DNA of 64,000 bases from JAPHTQ01 sp050299175 (lineage in GTDB: Bacteria; Pseudomonadota; Gammaproteobacteria; Thiohalomonadales; Thiohalomonadaceae), in assembly GCA_050299175.1 (NCBI GenBank), contig JBNKVM010000066.1, forward strand, positions 62,001 to 126,000, written 5' to 3'. Position 1 is the stretch's first letter. Each line of letters begins with the position of its first letter. The position numbers were made by a program, and so were the translations under genes. A model generated the notes under the pieces. That model was not told where the DNA came from, searched no databases, and was given only the letters and a program-made list of their open reading frames with translations. Of the stretch, positions 49,421 to 57,676 are shown piece by piece.

Positions 49421-49431
49421 TGTGCGCTCCT

Positions 49432-50187
49432 TTATTCGTAAATATGAAAAGGTGGTAGAGATACAACTGGTAGCTGCGTTTTACCCTCAGCGAGGTAGTG
49501 TTCGGCGAGCAACCAATCTTCAGGCTCATTGATATCAAAACCTTCAAGCCCTTGGCTTACAAAAGGGATAATTGTTTCACCAGCGATGGTGTTTTGCTCC
49601 AGTGCAATACATGACCAGGCTATTTCAAGACTTGCATCCTGCGAATAGACTTCTGGTAGTGCGGCATATTGGCTGCTGTGCCATGGGGCATTATTGTTTG
49701 TGAATGGCATCAGGGGTAACATCCGCTTCCCTCGGATAACCCACATTTTGCCTGGATGCTGCTTGCATTTTTCGACAGCACGCAAGGAATCAGCACTCTC
49801 ATCGTTCCGGAATGTATCCCATGCACGGCGTATAGTTTCCGGCTGACGAAAAGGACTGGTGGGTCGTAAAATGCTAAAAATATCGTAACTTCGGCCTTGC
49901 GCACTTAAATGTTTTAACATCCAAACAACCCATTCAATATCCGGTGATTTATCTCCAGAAATATCTTGTGGTCGAAGAAACGGAACTTCCGCACCGTAAT
50001 ATCTGGCGATATCTGCATAAAGCGGATCATCCGTCGCACAGATTACATCGTCAAATACTCCACTATCGATGGCGGCACGAATTGTGTAAGCCAAAACGGG
50101 GTGCTCTCCCAATTTTTTTATATTCTTATTGGGCACCCTTTTGGAACCGGAACGGGCAGGAATAAGGGCAACGATTTTATGTTTCAT
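49432..50187 (-). CDS. NeuA-like CMP-sugar (acylneuraminate-type) cytidylyltransferase
   Basis: 251 aa enzyme expected to activate a 3-deoxy-2-ulosonic acid with CTP. The N-terminal motif IPARSGSKRVPNKNIKKLG is the CTP-binding P-loop of the NeuA/KdsB group. VICATDDPLYADIA, SILRPTSPFR and the closing FDINEPEDWLLAEHYL are NeuA-like. It lies two bases after the aldehyde dehydrogenase gene and 11 before the transketolase on the same strand. The true substrate (Neu-, Leg-, Kdn- or Kdo-like) is not determined. Confidence 0.88.
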   Translation of the reverse strand: MKHKIVALIPARSGSKRVPNKNIKKLGEHPVLAYTIRAAIDSGVFDDVICATDDPLYADIARYYGAEVPFLRPQDISGDKSPDIEWVVWMLKHLSAQGRSYDIFSILRPTSPFRQPETIRRAWDTFRNDESADSLRAVEKCKQHPGKMWVIRGKRMLPLMPFTNNNAPWHSSQYAALPEVYSQDASLEIAWSCIALEQNTIAGETIIPFVSQGLEGFDINEPEDWLLAEHYLAEGKTQLPVVSLPPFHIYE

Positions 50188-50189
50188 TC

Positions 50190-51653
50190 TTAAATCAAAT
50201 TGTCACGAGTAAGAAAAGAAATGTTTTTTATCTCCGAATAAACATCCAAGGCCTCGACACCTGGTTCTCTAGTCCCGTTACCAGATGCACCAAACCCGCC
50301 AAACGGCATATGAGGCTCGCTGCCATAAGTACCCAAATTGATATTGGCAACACCTGCATTCACGCGTTGGGCAAACCACATTGCACGATCCACGCTGCGT
50401 GTATGGATTGCTGCTGTTAAACCATATTCTGTCGCATTTGCTAATTGCAATGCTTCAACTATATCTTTAACCGGATGCAGAGTGACAACTGGTCCAAAGA
50501 TCTCCTTACAACTCAGTTCGGCTGTAGGTTTAAGTCCTTCTATGATCGTCGGTCTTATATAGTAACCATGCGATAGCGCACTTTCGTCAGGAGCACTTCC
50601 ACCGCAAAGTACTCGACCACCTTCAGAAATCGCTGTATTAATAGCAGTTAATATGTTGCGCTGTTGACGCTTATTAATAACTGGTCCAAGGTCGCTATCG
50701 GCTGAAACACCCAATTTCAATGTCATAGCTTTAGCGATCAGCTTGTCTCGGAAATTTTCATATATGCTCTCAAATATTAATATCTTGCTTCCCGAGGCGC
50801 AGCGCTGTCCTGCGTTGCTGAAAGCGGACAGTGACGCCCAATTAATTGCCTGATCAATATCTGCATCGTCGCATACAACGAATGGATTCTTGCCGCCTAG
50901 TTCCAACGAAACACGAGCTAAACGACGGCCAGCAATTTCAGCGATCCATCGTCCCACTTCAGTTGAACCAGTAAAGCTGATCACAGAGACTCTGTGATCC
51001 TCGACAAGTGTTGCTCCCGCAGGTCGACCTCGCCCCTGTATTACATTGAATACACCAGCAGGTAATCCTGCATTCTTGGTAAGTAGTGCAAACATGTTTG
51101 CGATGCGCGGTGAATCCTCTGCGGCTTTCATCACGACCGTATTCCCACAAACCAACGCTGGAAAAGTTTTCCACGCAATATTTGCGATTGGTGTATTGGC
51201 TGGCACGATTAGACCCGCAACTCCCCGTGCTTGGCGAACCAAATGACTATGTTTGCCTGGCATGCCACTGGTCAAGGAACGGCCATAAAGACGCATACCC
51301 TCACCAGCCCAAAACTCTGCTTGCAATATTGCTCCAGCCACTTCTCCTCTCGCATCCTTCGGAGGTTTACCAGTTTCGATGGCAATGCAGTCAGCTAATT
51401 CGTCCGCATGCTGTTTCATAGCAAGGACTATGTCCGAGAGGATCTGACCACGCTTAACCGGTGTCTGCTCTGACCATAAGGTGAATGCCTTACTTGCTGC
51501 ATCAATTGCTTGTTGAGTATCGCTTTTAGATGAATCCGCAACATGGCATAACAGTTCGCCGGAATGAGGATTGAATTTTTCGAGCCATGCATCACCTTTT
51601 GGTTGTGCTTCCTGGCCATTAATCCAATTTAAAATGTGAGGGATATTTGTCAT
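50190..51653 (-). CDS. NAD(P)-dependent aldehyde dehydrogenase
   Basis: 487 aa ALDH-superfamily enzyme. The catalytic Cys is in FSNAGQRCASGSKILIFE and the general-base Glu in SLELGGKNPFVV. The cofactor segment SFTGSTEVGRWIAE and the C-terminal MPFGGFGASGNGTREPG are normal, so it should be active. ATG 51653 is preferred to an upstream in-frame start at 51671 that would overlap the SDR gene. An aldehyde dehydrogenase is not part of known sialic, legionaminic or pseudaminic acid pathways. Here it is embedded between the NeuB-like and cytidylyltransferase genes, suggesting oxidation of a sugar aldehyde. Confidence 0.92.
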   Translation of the reverse strand: MTNIPHILNWINGQEAQPKGDAWLEKFNPHSGELLCHVADSSKSDTQQAIDAASKAFTLWSEQTPVKRGQILSDIVLAMKQHADELADCIAIETGKPPKDARGEVAGAILQAEFWAGEGMRLYGRSLTSGMPGKHSHLVRQARGVAGLIVPANTPIANIAWKTFPALVCGNTVVMKAAEDSPRIANMFALLTKNAGLPAGVFNVIQGRGRPAGATLVEDHRVSVISFTGSTEVGRWIAEIAGRRLARVSLELGGKNPFVVCDDADIDQAINWASLSAFSNAGQRCASGSKILIFESIYENFRDKLIAKAMTLKLGVSADSDLGPVINKRQQRNILTAINTAISEGGRVLCGGSAPDESALSHGYYIRPTIIEGLKPTAELSCKEIFGPVVTLHPVKDIVEALQLANATEYGLTAAIHTRSVDRAMWFAQRVNAGVANINLGTYGSEPHMPFGGFGASGNGTREPGVEALDVYSEIKNISFLTRDNLI

Positions 51654-51655
51654 GA

Positions 51656-52468
51656 TTAAATCGCCGTCCATCCACCATCAATTACTAGGTTATGCCCGGT
51701 CATATACTTCGATGCTTTACTTGCAAGAAATAGCACCGAGCCATTGTATTCGTCTGGATCAGCCATTCTTCCTACAGGGATACGGCTGCAATAGTTATCA
51801 AGAAAATCTTGTTCCTGATTGTTAAACACGCCAGCAATAGTCAGTGAATTAACCCGTACATTCTGCCTGGCCCAGTAGACTGCAAGATACCTGGTTAGGT
51901 TCAGAATGCCAGATTTGGACGCTGAGTAGGCCACAGGTTTGTAGAATACTTCACCGCGTTTGCGACGGTATTCGTAGAGGCTCTGATCAGGTGAAACTAA
52001 TCCGTAAATAGATGCAATATTTATGATCGAACCTTGTCCCTTCTTTGCCATTGCAGCACCTATCACCTGGCAACAAAGATATACGCCTTTAAGGTTTACA
52101 TCGATGACTTTATCCCACGATGCTTCGGGATAATTTTCAAAGGGCCCGTTTTCATCAGGTGGAGCATCTGGAGGGGAATCCAGTGCCGCGTTATTGATCA
52201 AAACTGTTGGTGTACCGAATTTGTTGTTAATATCCTTTAGTGCGGATTGTAGCGACTCTTTATCTGTAACATCAGATATACAAAAATGATAAGTGGAAGG
52301 GTATTGCTTTATCAGCTTATCACTAAGGGTAGACGATTGAATGTCCAATCCAACGACACTTGCACCATTCGCGAGGAATTCTTTGGCGTATTCGCCACCA
52401 AGTTGACCGGAGGCTCCGGTAATTACTACCACTTCATTGCTAACATCAAAAATCGTATCAGTCGCCAT
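51656..52468 (-). CDS. Short-chain dehydrogenase/reductase
   Basis: 270 aa classical SDR. Cofactor motif VVITGASGQLGGEYAKE with VVGLDIQ, where the Asp suggests NAD preference. NNAALDSPP, catalytic Ser in NIASIYGLV, and Tyr/Lys in YSASKSGILN. The C-terminal GHNLVIDGGWT is typical. Three bases separate it from the phosphatase gene and two from the aldehyde dehydrogenase. Presumably oxidises or reduces a sugar intermediate of the ulosonic acid module; the substrate is unknown. Confidence 0.92.
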   Translation of the reverse strand: MATDTIFDVSNEVVVITGASGQLGGEYAKEFLANGASVVGLDIQSSTLSDKLIKQYPSTYHFCISDVTDKESLQSALKDINNKFGTPTVLINNAALDSPPDAPPDENGPFENYPEASWDKVIDVNLKGVYLCCQVIGAAMAKKGQGSIINIASIYGLVSPDQSLYEYRRKRGEVFYKPVAYSASKSGILNLTRYLAVYWARQNVRVNSLTIAGVFNNQEQDFLDNYCSRIPVGRMADPDEYNGSVLFLASKASKYMTGHNLVIDGGWTAI

Positions 52469-52471
52469 ATG

Positions 52472-52975
52472 TTAGGTCCAAGATTTTCTGTCGTTTTTAG
52501 CATGAAAAACAAGATCACATATTTCTCGCACAGCACCAAAACCACCACATTTCTCGGTACTATAAACTACATGTGGGAGAACTTCCGAGTAGGCATCAGC
52601 GACAGCGACCGGTATCCCAACCGATTTAAAGGCGGGAATATCGTTTATATCATTTCCAACAAACATTGTGTTCTCCGGAGGAATACCGAATTCCTGACAA
52701 GTTTCCAGGATTGTCTTGGCTTTGTCCTTGACACCTTGTTTGCAGGATATTTGTAATTTTTTTGCACGCATCGTAACAACAGGATTTGCTTCGGTAGAAA
52801 TAATATATGTCTTGACATTAATGCTTCGCAATCGTGCTAACCCAAGTCCATCACTGCGCCAACACCGAACAGATTCAATGCCATCCTGACTGACATACAC
52901 AGTGTTATCTGTGAATACACCATCAAAGTCAAATACGATTAAGCGAACGGACGACAGGGTATCGTGTTTCATCAT
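52472..52975 (-). CDS. KdsC-like HAD phosphatase
   Basis: 167 aa tetrameric-type HAD phosphatase. Motif I is FDFDGVFTD (nucleophile and acid/base Asp), substrate loop CWRSDGLGLARL, motif II ISTEA, motif III Lys in KQGVKDKA, motif IV FVGNDINDIPAF. KdsC and Kdn-9-phosphate phosphatases look like this. Next to a NeuB-like synthase it implies that the synthase product is a phosphorylated ulosonic acid, as in the Kdn pathway of Bacteroides, rather than the free acid of standard bacterial NeuB. Confidence 0.9.
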   Translation of the reverse strand: MMKHDTLSSVRLIVFDFDGVFTDNTVYVSQDGIESVRCWRSDGLGLARLRSINVKTYIISTEANPVVTMRAKKLQISCKQGVKDKAKTILETCQEFGIPPENTMFVGNDINDIPAFKSVGIPVAVADAYSEVLPHVVYSTEKCGGFGAVREICDLVFHAKNDRKSWT

Positions 52976-52993
52976 GATTGATAATCTCGATAA

Positions 52994-54025
52994 TTAACCT
53001 TCAATATCAGTGTACTGAATGGGTTCGCCTTTTGAGATATGTCGCTTTACTACGCGCCCAATGATTTGATTTGACTCACGTACAGGAATGAACTGTGTAT
53101 TGAATATACGGCCAGACAACTTATCCAAAGTTAGTTCATCTCCAGCCTCAATGTCGACATACGCAATTAATGATTTACCTAATTTCTTGAATACTTTTTC
53201 ATTTCCAATATCATCCGTTGGTTTGGGCGGTAGCATATGCCGAACACGCTTAATATCACGTACAAACTTTCTAAACCCATCTGGCTCAAGTGCGAAACTA
53301 TGGTCCGTTCCCTTCCATGCGCGATTCAAGGTGACATGTTTTTCGAAAACACGAGCACCTTTCAAATAAGCGACTGGTCCGGATAAAATACCGTTAAAAT
53401 GGTCTGATGAACCAATTGTGCACAGTGGAAATTCCTTTATCAATAACTCGATATTATTTAATCCTAGGCGGTTGTATTCGCAAGGATATTCTGAGACACA
53501 ATGTAGAATAGCGACTTCGTCATGATGTTTCAGAAATACATCAACACTTGACCGTATCTGATCAATTTTGCCGCCACCTACACTCATAACCACTGGTTTC
53601 CCTAATTTAGCTATGCGATGTATTAACGGTAAATTACCAATATCAAAGGACGCAATTTTAAGGATGTCTACATCAATATCCTTGAGTAGTTCGAGGCTAG
53701 GCTCGTCAAAAGGAGTTGACATGAATTTTACACCATACTTGACGCAGTCAGCTTTTAGAATCGGTAACCATTCTGGTTTGAGTTCAAGATGTTCTCTATG
53801 TGCGCCATAGGTGTCCGCAAATGCATTCTCACTAGTATAAGGTGACTCGTATGCATCTGATGAGAACAAATATTTGTTGTTCCTAGTCTGAAATTTGATC
53901 GCGTCTGCGCCTTCAAAGGCAAAAATTCTGATAAATTCCCTAGCTATCTCTAAATCACCCTGATGATTTTGCCCAACTTCTGCGATTACAAATGGCTCCT
54001 CATCAACTTCAGCCCTACTGAACAT
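52994..54025 (-). CDS. NeuB-family ulosonic acid synthase
   Basis: 343 aa enzyme that condenses phosphoenolpyruvate with an aldose or aldose phosphate. TIM-barrel start FVIAEVGQNHQGDLEIAREF, then DAIKFQTRN, MSTPFDEPSLELL, KIASFDIGNLPLI and HCVSEYPCEYNRLGL; metal and PEP ligands appear conserved, including HVTLNR and DHSFALEPDGF. A C-terminal SAF (antifreeze-like) domain occupies the last 65 residues. GGAGGA precedes the ATG. It is the first gene of the module (18 bases before the phosphatase). No NeuC, PseB/C/H/G or LegB/C/F/G/H genes are present in the window. Confidence 0.93.
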   Translation of the reverse strand: MFSRAEVDEEPFVIAEVGQNHQGDLEIAREFIRIFAFEGADAIKFQTRNNKYLFSSDAYESPYTSENAFADTYGAHREHLELKPEWLPILKADCVKYGVKFMSTPFDEPSLELLKDIDVDILKIASFDIGNLPLIHRIAKLGKPVVMSVGGGKIDQIRSSVDVFLKHHDEVAILHCVSEYPCEYNRLGLNNIELLIKEFPLCTIGSSDHFNGILSGPVAYLKGARVFEKHVTLNRAWKGTDHSFALEPDGFRKFVRDIKRVRHMLPPKPTDDIGNEKVFKKLGKSLIAYVDIEAGDELTLDKLSGRIFNTQFIPVRESNQIIGRVVKRHISKGEPIQYTDIEG

Positions 54026-54092
54026 CCAATTTTCCTCCGAAAAAGTTTATTATCATCTTAAATCAACAGTTTGTAACATCAGTTAGTCGTTA

Positions 54093-54956
54093 TCATTTTC
54101 CCGTAGTAAGGAATGTTTTCAACCTGTCCCAAGTTCGTAAATCTGCCCGATTATGAAAAAGCAGGATCAGGTAAATTAATTTTTTCAATGGATTGTAGGT
54201 CACCGGAAGATTCCGCATATACCTTGGTATTGGAGAAAGTTTATCGATATAAAGATGCATGCGATGCCAGCTTAAATTTAGGTATTCAGCATTAGAAAAG
54301 ACAGAACCATCGAAACCTGCGAATAGGTAAATCTTTGTTTTTTTATCATCTCGAAGTTCATCGAGATTTCTATGATCGTAACGTGGGAAATCACCCTTAA
54401 TGTCATTTCGTGTAAAAATGGCGTTGATCCGTGTAACTTCTACGAGCTTATACCCTTTTGATTCAGCCAGAATACAGAGCGATTTAAGGCTGGAGCCTTG
54501 TCCTATATCGGGGTCATACTTTTGGACATACTCAACATCATTTGGGATGGTAGGTTTATATTCGATTCTCAATATCTTTGGTAGATATTTCTCTATGTAC
54601 TTAAAAATGTAATAGTCATTTCCATCGATATCGATCGATAGGAAGTCTACTTCGCCGTCGATCTTAGCGTCATTTAGCAACGAATCGAAACAGCGCGCAC
54701 CGCTTTTTTCCACAAACGCATTAATTGTCACTGCTCGCTCTAGGTCACTGTAATTGCTCTTAAGGTTGGAAAAACGTTTTTTAGAGCCTTCAATGAATAC
54801 TCCACTATATCCCATGTCTCGAACAAGCCACATAATATTAGACTTGTGGACACCATCCCATGCTCCCACCTCAACGGCCAAACGATTTTCGCACTTACTT
54901 CCAACATACTTATTTAATAGCTCATGCGCGAATTGTGCTTCTTCAGTAATGCTCAT
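54093..54956 (-). CDS. FkbM-type methyltransferase-like protein 1
   Basis: 287 aa. The SAM-binding signature VEVGAWDGVHKSN with the acidic strand VFIEGSKKRF and the motif DFLSIDIDGNDYYIFK belongs to the FkbM methyltransferase family. The C-terminal 70 residues are extra and end in a hydrophobic stretch (LKKLIYLILLFHN). It probably methylates a hydroxyl of the polysaccharide repeat unit. First of the non-ulosonate genes, separated from NeuB by 67 bases and from the next FkbM gene by 24. Confidence 0.75.
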   Translation of the reverse strand: MSITEEAQFAHELLNKYVGSKCENRLAVEVGAWDGVHKSNIMWLVRDMGYSGVFIEGSKKRFSNLKSNYSDLERAVTINAFVEKSGARCFDSLLNDAKIDGEVDFLSIDIDGNDYYIFKYIEKYLPKILRIEYKPTIPNDVEYVQKYDPDIGQGSSLKSLCILAESKGYKLVEVTRINAIFTRNDIKGDFPRYDHRNLDELRDDKKTKIYLFAGFDGSVFSNAEYLNLSWHRMHLYIDKLSPIPRYMRNLPVTYNPLKKLIYLILLFHNRADLRTWDRLKTFLTTGK

Positions 54957-54980
54957 AATAAATGATTACCGTTTCTGTTA

Positions 54981-55751
54981 TTAGGGCTTAATGTACCAGT
55001 CATCAAATTTTGAGATATTCTCTCTGACCCTTTGATATCCATTGGAAGTGAGTAGATTGTATATCTTTATTCTGTCTTCTGAGTAGTTGTGTTCACACGT
55101 AATGATTCTAATATCGTATTTATTAAAATCGAACGCCTTAAGGATCTCAAATTCCGTTCCTTCTGTATCGATTGATAAATAGTCAATTTGCGTTGGCGCA
55201 CCATGCTCACTAAGAAGATCGAGCAAGCTTTTTGTCGTCACAGTATATTCATTATCGACGACACGTGATTTCCTGTGGTGGTCGCAGTCAGAATAATCTT
55301 TTACCGTCGAGAGTTCGAGTATTTCAGTTTCCACAAAGGAAAGTTCGTGCCCCGTTTCCTTCCATACGCAATTTAAGTCGATTTTTGCTGTCCTGTTGTG
55401 AGTCAGCGCCTCATGCCATTTTCGACCAGGCTCGGCCAAGATTCCTTCCCATGAAAACTCCTTTTCCAACATATACGTGTTGCTCAACTGCACACCATCT
55501 GTGGCACCAAATTCAACAAAAAAACCATTGCGTTTCATATTGCTTTCGAGGAGAACAAAAATATCTTGCCGTAATTGCGCCTTAGATTTGTCCAGTAGTG
55601 GAATTGCTTTTAAAAGTTCATCTTCAGTAAGGGATAAAAGAAAAGTGATATCGTCCTGAGCCTGTATGGCTTTTTGGTAAAGTTCTAGGCTACTGTTTTT
55701 TACCAATGTATATCCAAAAGTATTCAGTAAATTTTTAATGATTTTTTTCAT
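54981..55751 (-). CDS. FkbM-type methyltransferase-like protein 2
   Basis: 256 aa. SAM motif FFVEFGATDGVQLSNTYML, ILAEPGRKWH, and the FkbM motif DYLSIDTEGTEFEILKAF. It is closer to protein 1 than to protein 3 in these motifs. About 65 residues of unassigned helical sequence precede the domain. Likely sugar O-methyltransferase. Only one base separates it from the third FkbM gene. Confidence 0.82.
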   Translation of the reverse strand: MKKIIKNLLNTFGYTLVKNSSLELYQKAIQAQDDITFLLSLTEDELLKAIPLLDKSKAQLRQDIFVLLESNMKRNGFFVEFGATDGVQLSNTYMLEKEFSWEGILAEPGRKWHEALTHNRTAKIDLNCVWKETGHELSFVETEILELSTVKDYSDCDHHRKSRVVDNEYTVTTKSLLDLLSEHGAPTQIDYLSIDTEGTEFEILKAFDFNKYDIRIITCEHNYSEDRIKIYNLLTSNGYQRVRENISKFDDWYIKP

Positions 55752-55752
55752 T

Positions 55753-56466
55753 TTAAGGAGCCGTTTTGTCGTTGATTTGGAAGCAGGAATTCATGTATGA
55801 AATACGCCCATCTTTTCTGTATACCTTAGTGAAATCGCCAACATAAGAATGTGTTTTGCTCAAGTACGTGATTATTTCTAAATACGAACTTTGCTTCTTA
55901 TAGAATTCTTCAAAGCTGATTTCAATAATAATGAAGGCAAAATTCTTCAAAGAATCCCTAAACCCATTTAATACGTCCATTTCCAGTCCCTGCACATCGA
56001 TCTTGAGTATATTATGTGCGCCAAGAAGTTCGGCATGTTTTCTAACTAGTTCATCTCCTGTGGTCAGGAGTACCACGCTTTTTTCGGATTTAAACGAGGT
56101 TGGTGGTAACGCACTGTTTTGTGCAGGATTCTCTGTTTTGTAGAGCTCAATTTCACCATTCGCATTTCCGAGACAAACATTCTCTATTCGGGCAGTATCA
56201 AACAATGATGCCTCAACTATTTTTTTCAGCGGTGCAAGACAGCGAATATCTGGTTCAACATAAATTACATTTTTAATTGTTACCCCCATATTGCGGCTGA
56301 ACTTTACCGGGAAGGCACCAACGTTAGCCCCTACATCGAAAAAACAGTCGATGGCTTGACCATTGCGTATCCCAAAGAATCGATTGCGATACCTCTCGTG
56401 GAAGAGATCATAATGAAGCATTGCTTTGCTTTTAACAAATTGCTTGATGTAACTTAGTAGTTTCAT
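55753..56466 (-). CDS. FkbM-type methyltransferase-like protein 3
   Basis: 237 aa. SAM motif FFDVGANVGAFPVKFSRN, IYVEPDIRCL, and NILKIDVQGLEMDVLNGF are textbook FkbM. IIIEISFEEFYKKQ follows in the expected place. ATG 56466 is preferred because it follows the flippase stop by one base; an earlier in-frame start (56529) would lie within the flippase gene. Likely sugar O-methyltransferase for the repeat unit or its chain end. Confidence 0.88.
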   Translation of the reverse strand: MKLLSYIKQFVKSKAMLHYDLFHERYRNRFFGIRNGQAIDCFFDVGANVGAFPVKFSRNMGVTIKNVIYVEPDIRCLAPLKKIVEASLFDTARIENVCLGNANGEIELYKTENPAQNSALPPTSFKSEKSVVLLTTGDELVRKHAELLGAHNILKIDVQGLEMDVLNGFRDSLKNFAFIIIEISFEEFYKKQSSYLEIITYLSKTHSYVGDFTKVYRKDGRISYMNSCFQINDKTAP

Positions 56467-56467
56467 T

Positions 56468-57676
56468 TTATGTTGCTTTCGTTCCAGATGAGGAGGTTGA
56501 TGGGTGTTGGCTATCAGAAAACATCTCACGGTTTCTGCCAGTAAAACTCAAATTATAGAAAAATATCAGCAGACTATAAACAGCTTTTGCCAATACAAAA
56601 AAAATGATTTCATTGACTGTGATTGCTAAGATAAAAAGTGTCACAAGATAGACGATACCGATATTCATAAAACCTTTGTACTGGTATTCGAATACAGCAT
56701 TTCCCAAATAATGATTTTTGAAGAATCTATTGGCGATTTGCACCAATGTCCAGAGAGAAAATGTGGCAATCAGTATTTTTGACGGCACTTTTATGGATTC
56801 GTCAACAAATCTCACAATGACATCAAATCCAAGAGACAGGATTATCAGTCCAACTATTGCCAGGCCACCATATATAGCATTTGCCAATTTCGGATTTATT
56901 GTATAGCTTTTTCCCAATAGGTGCTTAATTCCATCTGACCATAGAAATCGTGAAACTTGGCCATAAAATAAGACTGGCATGTAAAGTATTCTGCTGAGCA
57001 ATAGATAAATGATAACTTCATCCGCTATCACCGCGTATGCGATAAGTGGCAATTCAATTAGACTCACGATCGTTGATATGGACTCGATTTTATAAAAGCG
57101 CCATCCGCTAATAGAAATAAATGCGCCAATATCAATTTTGCTACGTGTGCTAAAGAATAGTACAGCATTGGCTATGAATAGCGATATTGTTTTCAAGATT
57201 AAGTCATCTTCCGGGATGGCGAATGACATTAATATGAGAATGTTGAGTGATAATACTTTCAGATAGGAACGCTGCTTGTTTCCCGCTGCCTCATAACGTA
57301 GCAGATAAAGTTGTGTCTGGAGGATAAAATACCCGTACGTAAATCCGAATATAACAAGCTCAAATTGGATATCGAAGTAACCTGTAGCAATCAAAAGGAT
57401 TGTTGATAATGTTAATACAAGAACTGTTGATAGGAAGATGATGTTGACTGCGAAAAAAACACAATTGAGCGTTTCAACACCTATTTCCCCTAATAAAACC
57501 ATGTTTTTTGATTTGGCTAGCTTTCCGAATTGCAATAGGAAGGCTAATTGCGCAATTGAGGACATAACAAAAATGTCGCGAGCACCTTCTATGCCAATCT
57601 CGTTTATAAAAACCTTAATTAGAATTAATTTTACAAAAAAGGTCAGAGCTAACGATAGAGGTGAAGGGAGGTTCAT
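56468..57676 (-). CDS. Wzx-like polysaccharide flippase
   Basis: 402 aa, about ten to twelve hydrophobic helices spread over the whole length and few charged loops, matching the MOP/Wzx topology (FIFGFTYGYFILQTQLYLLR-type central region; YLLLSRILYMPVLFYGQVSR). Expected to move undecaprenyl-linked repeat units to the periplasm. Sequence is too divergent for a named subgroup. The start overlaps the KpsC/KpsS-like gene by four bases. The C-terminus is a short Ser/Thr-rich tail. Confidence 0.75.
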   Translation of the reverse strand: MNLPSPLSLALTFFVKLILIKVFINEIGIEGARDIFVMSSIAQLAFLLQFGKLAKSKNMVLLGEIGVETLNCVFFAVNIIFLSTVLVLTLSTILLIATGYFDIQFELVIFGFTYGYFILQTQLYLLRYEAAGNKQRSYLKVLSLNILILMSFAIPEDDLILKTISLFIANAVLFFSTRSKIDIGAFISISGWRFYKIESISTIVSLIELPLIAYAVIADEVIIYLLLSRILYMPVLFYGQVSRFLWSDGIKHLLGKSYTINPKLANAIYGGLAIVGLIILSLGFDVIVRFVDESIKVPSKILIATFSLWTLVQIANRFFKNHYLGNAVFEYQYKGFMNIGIVYLVTLFILAITVNEIIFFVLAKAVYSLLIFFYNLSFTGRNREMFSDSQHPSTSSSGTKAT

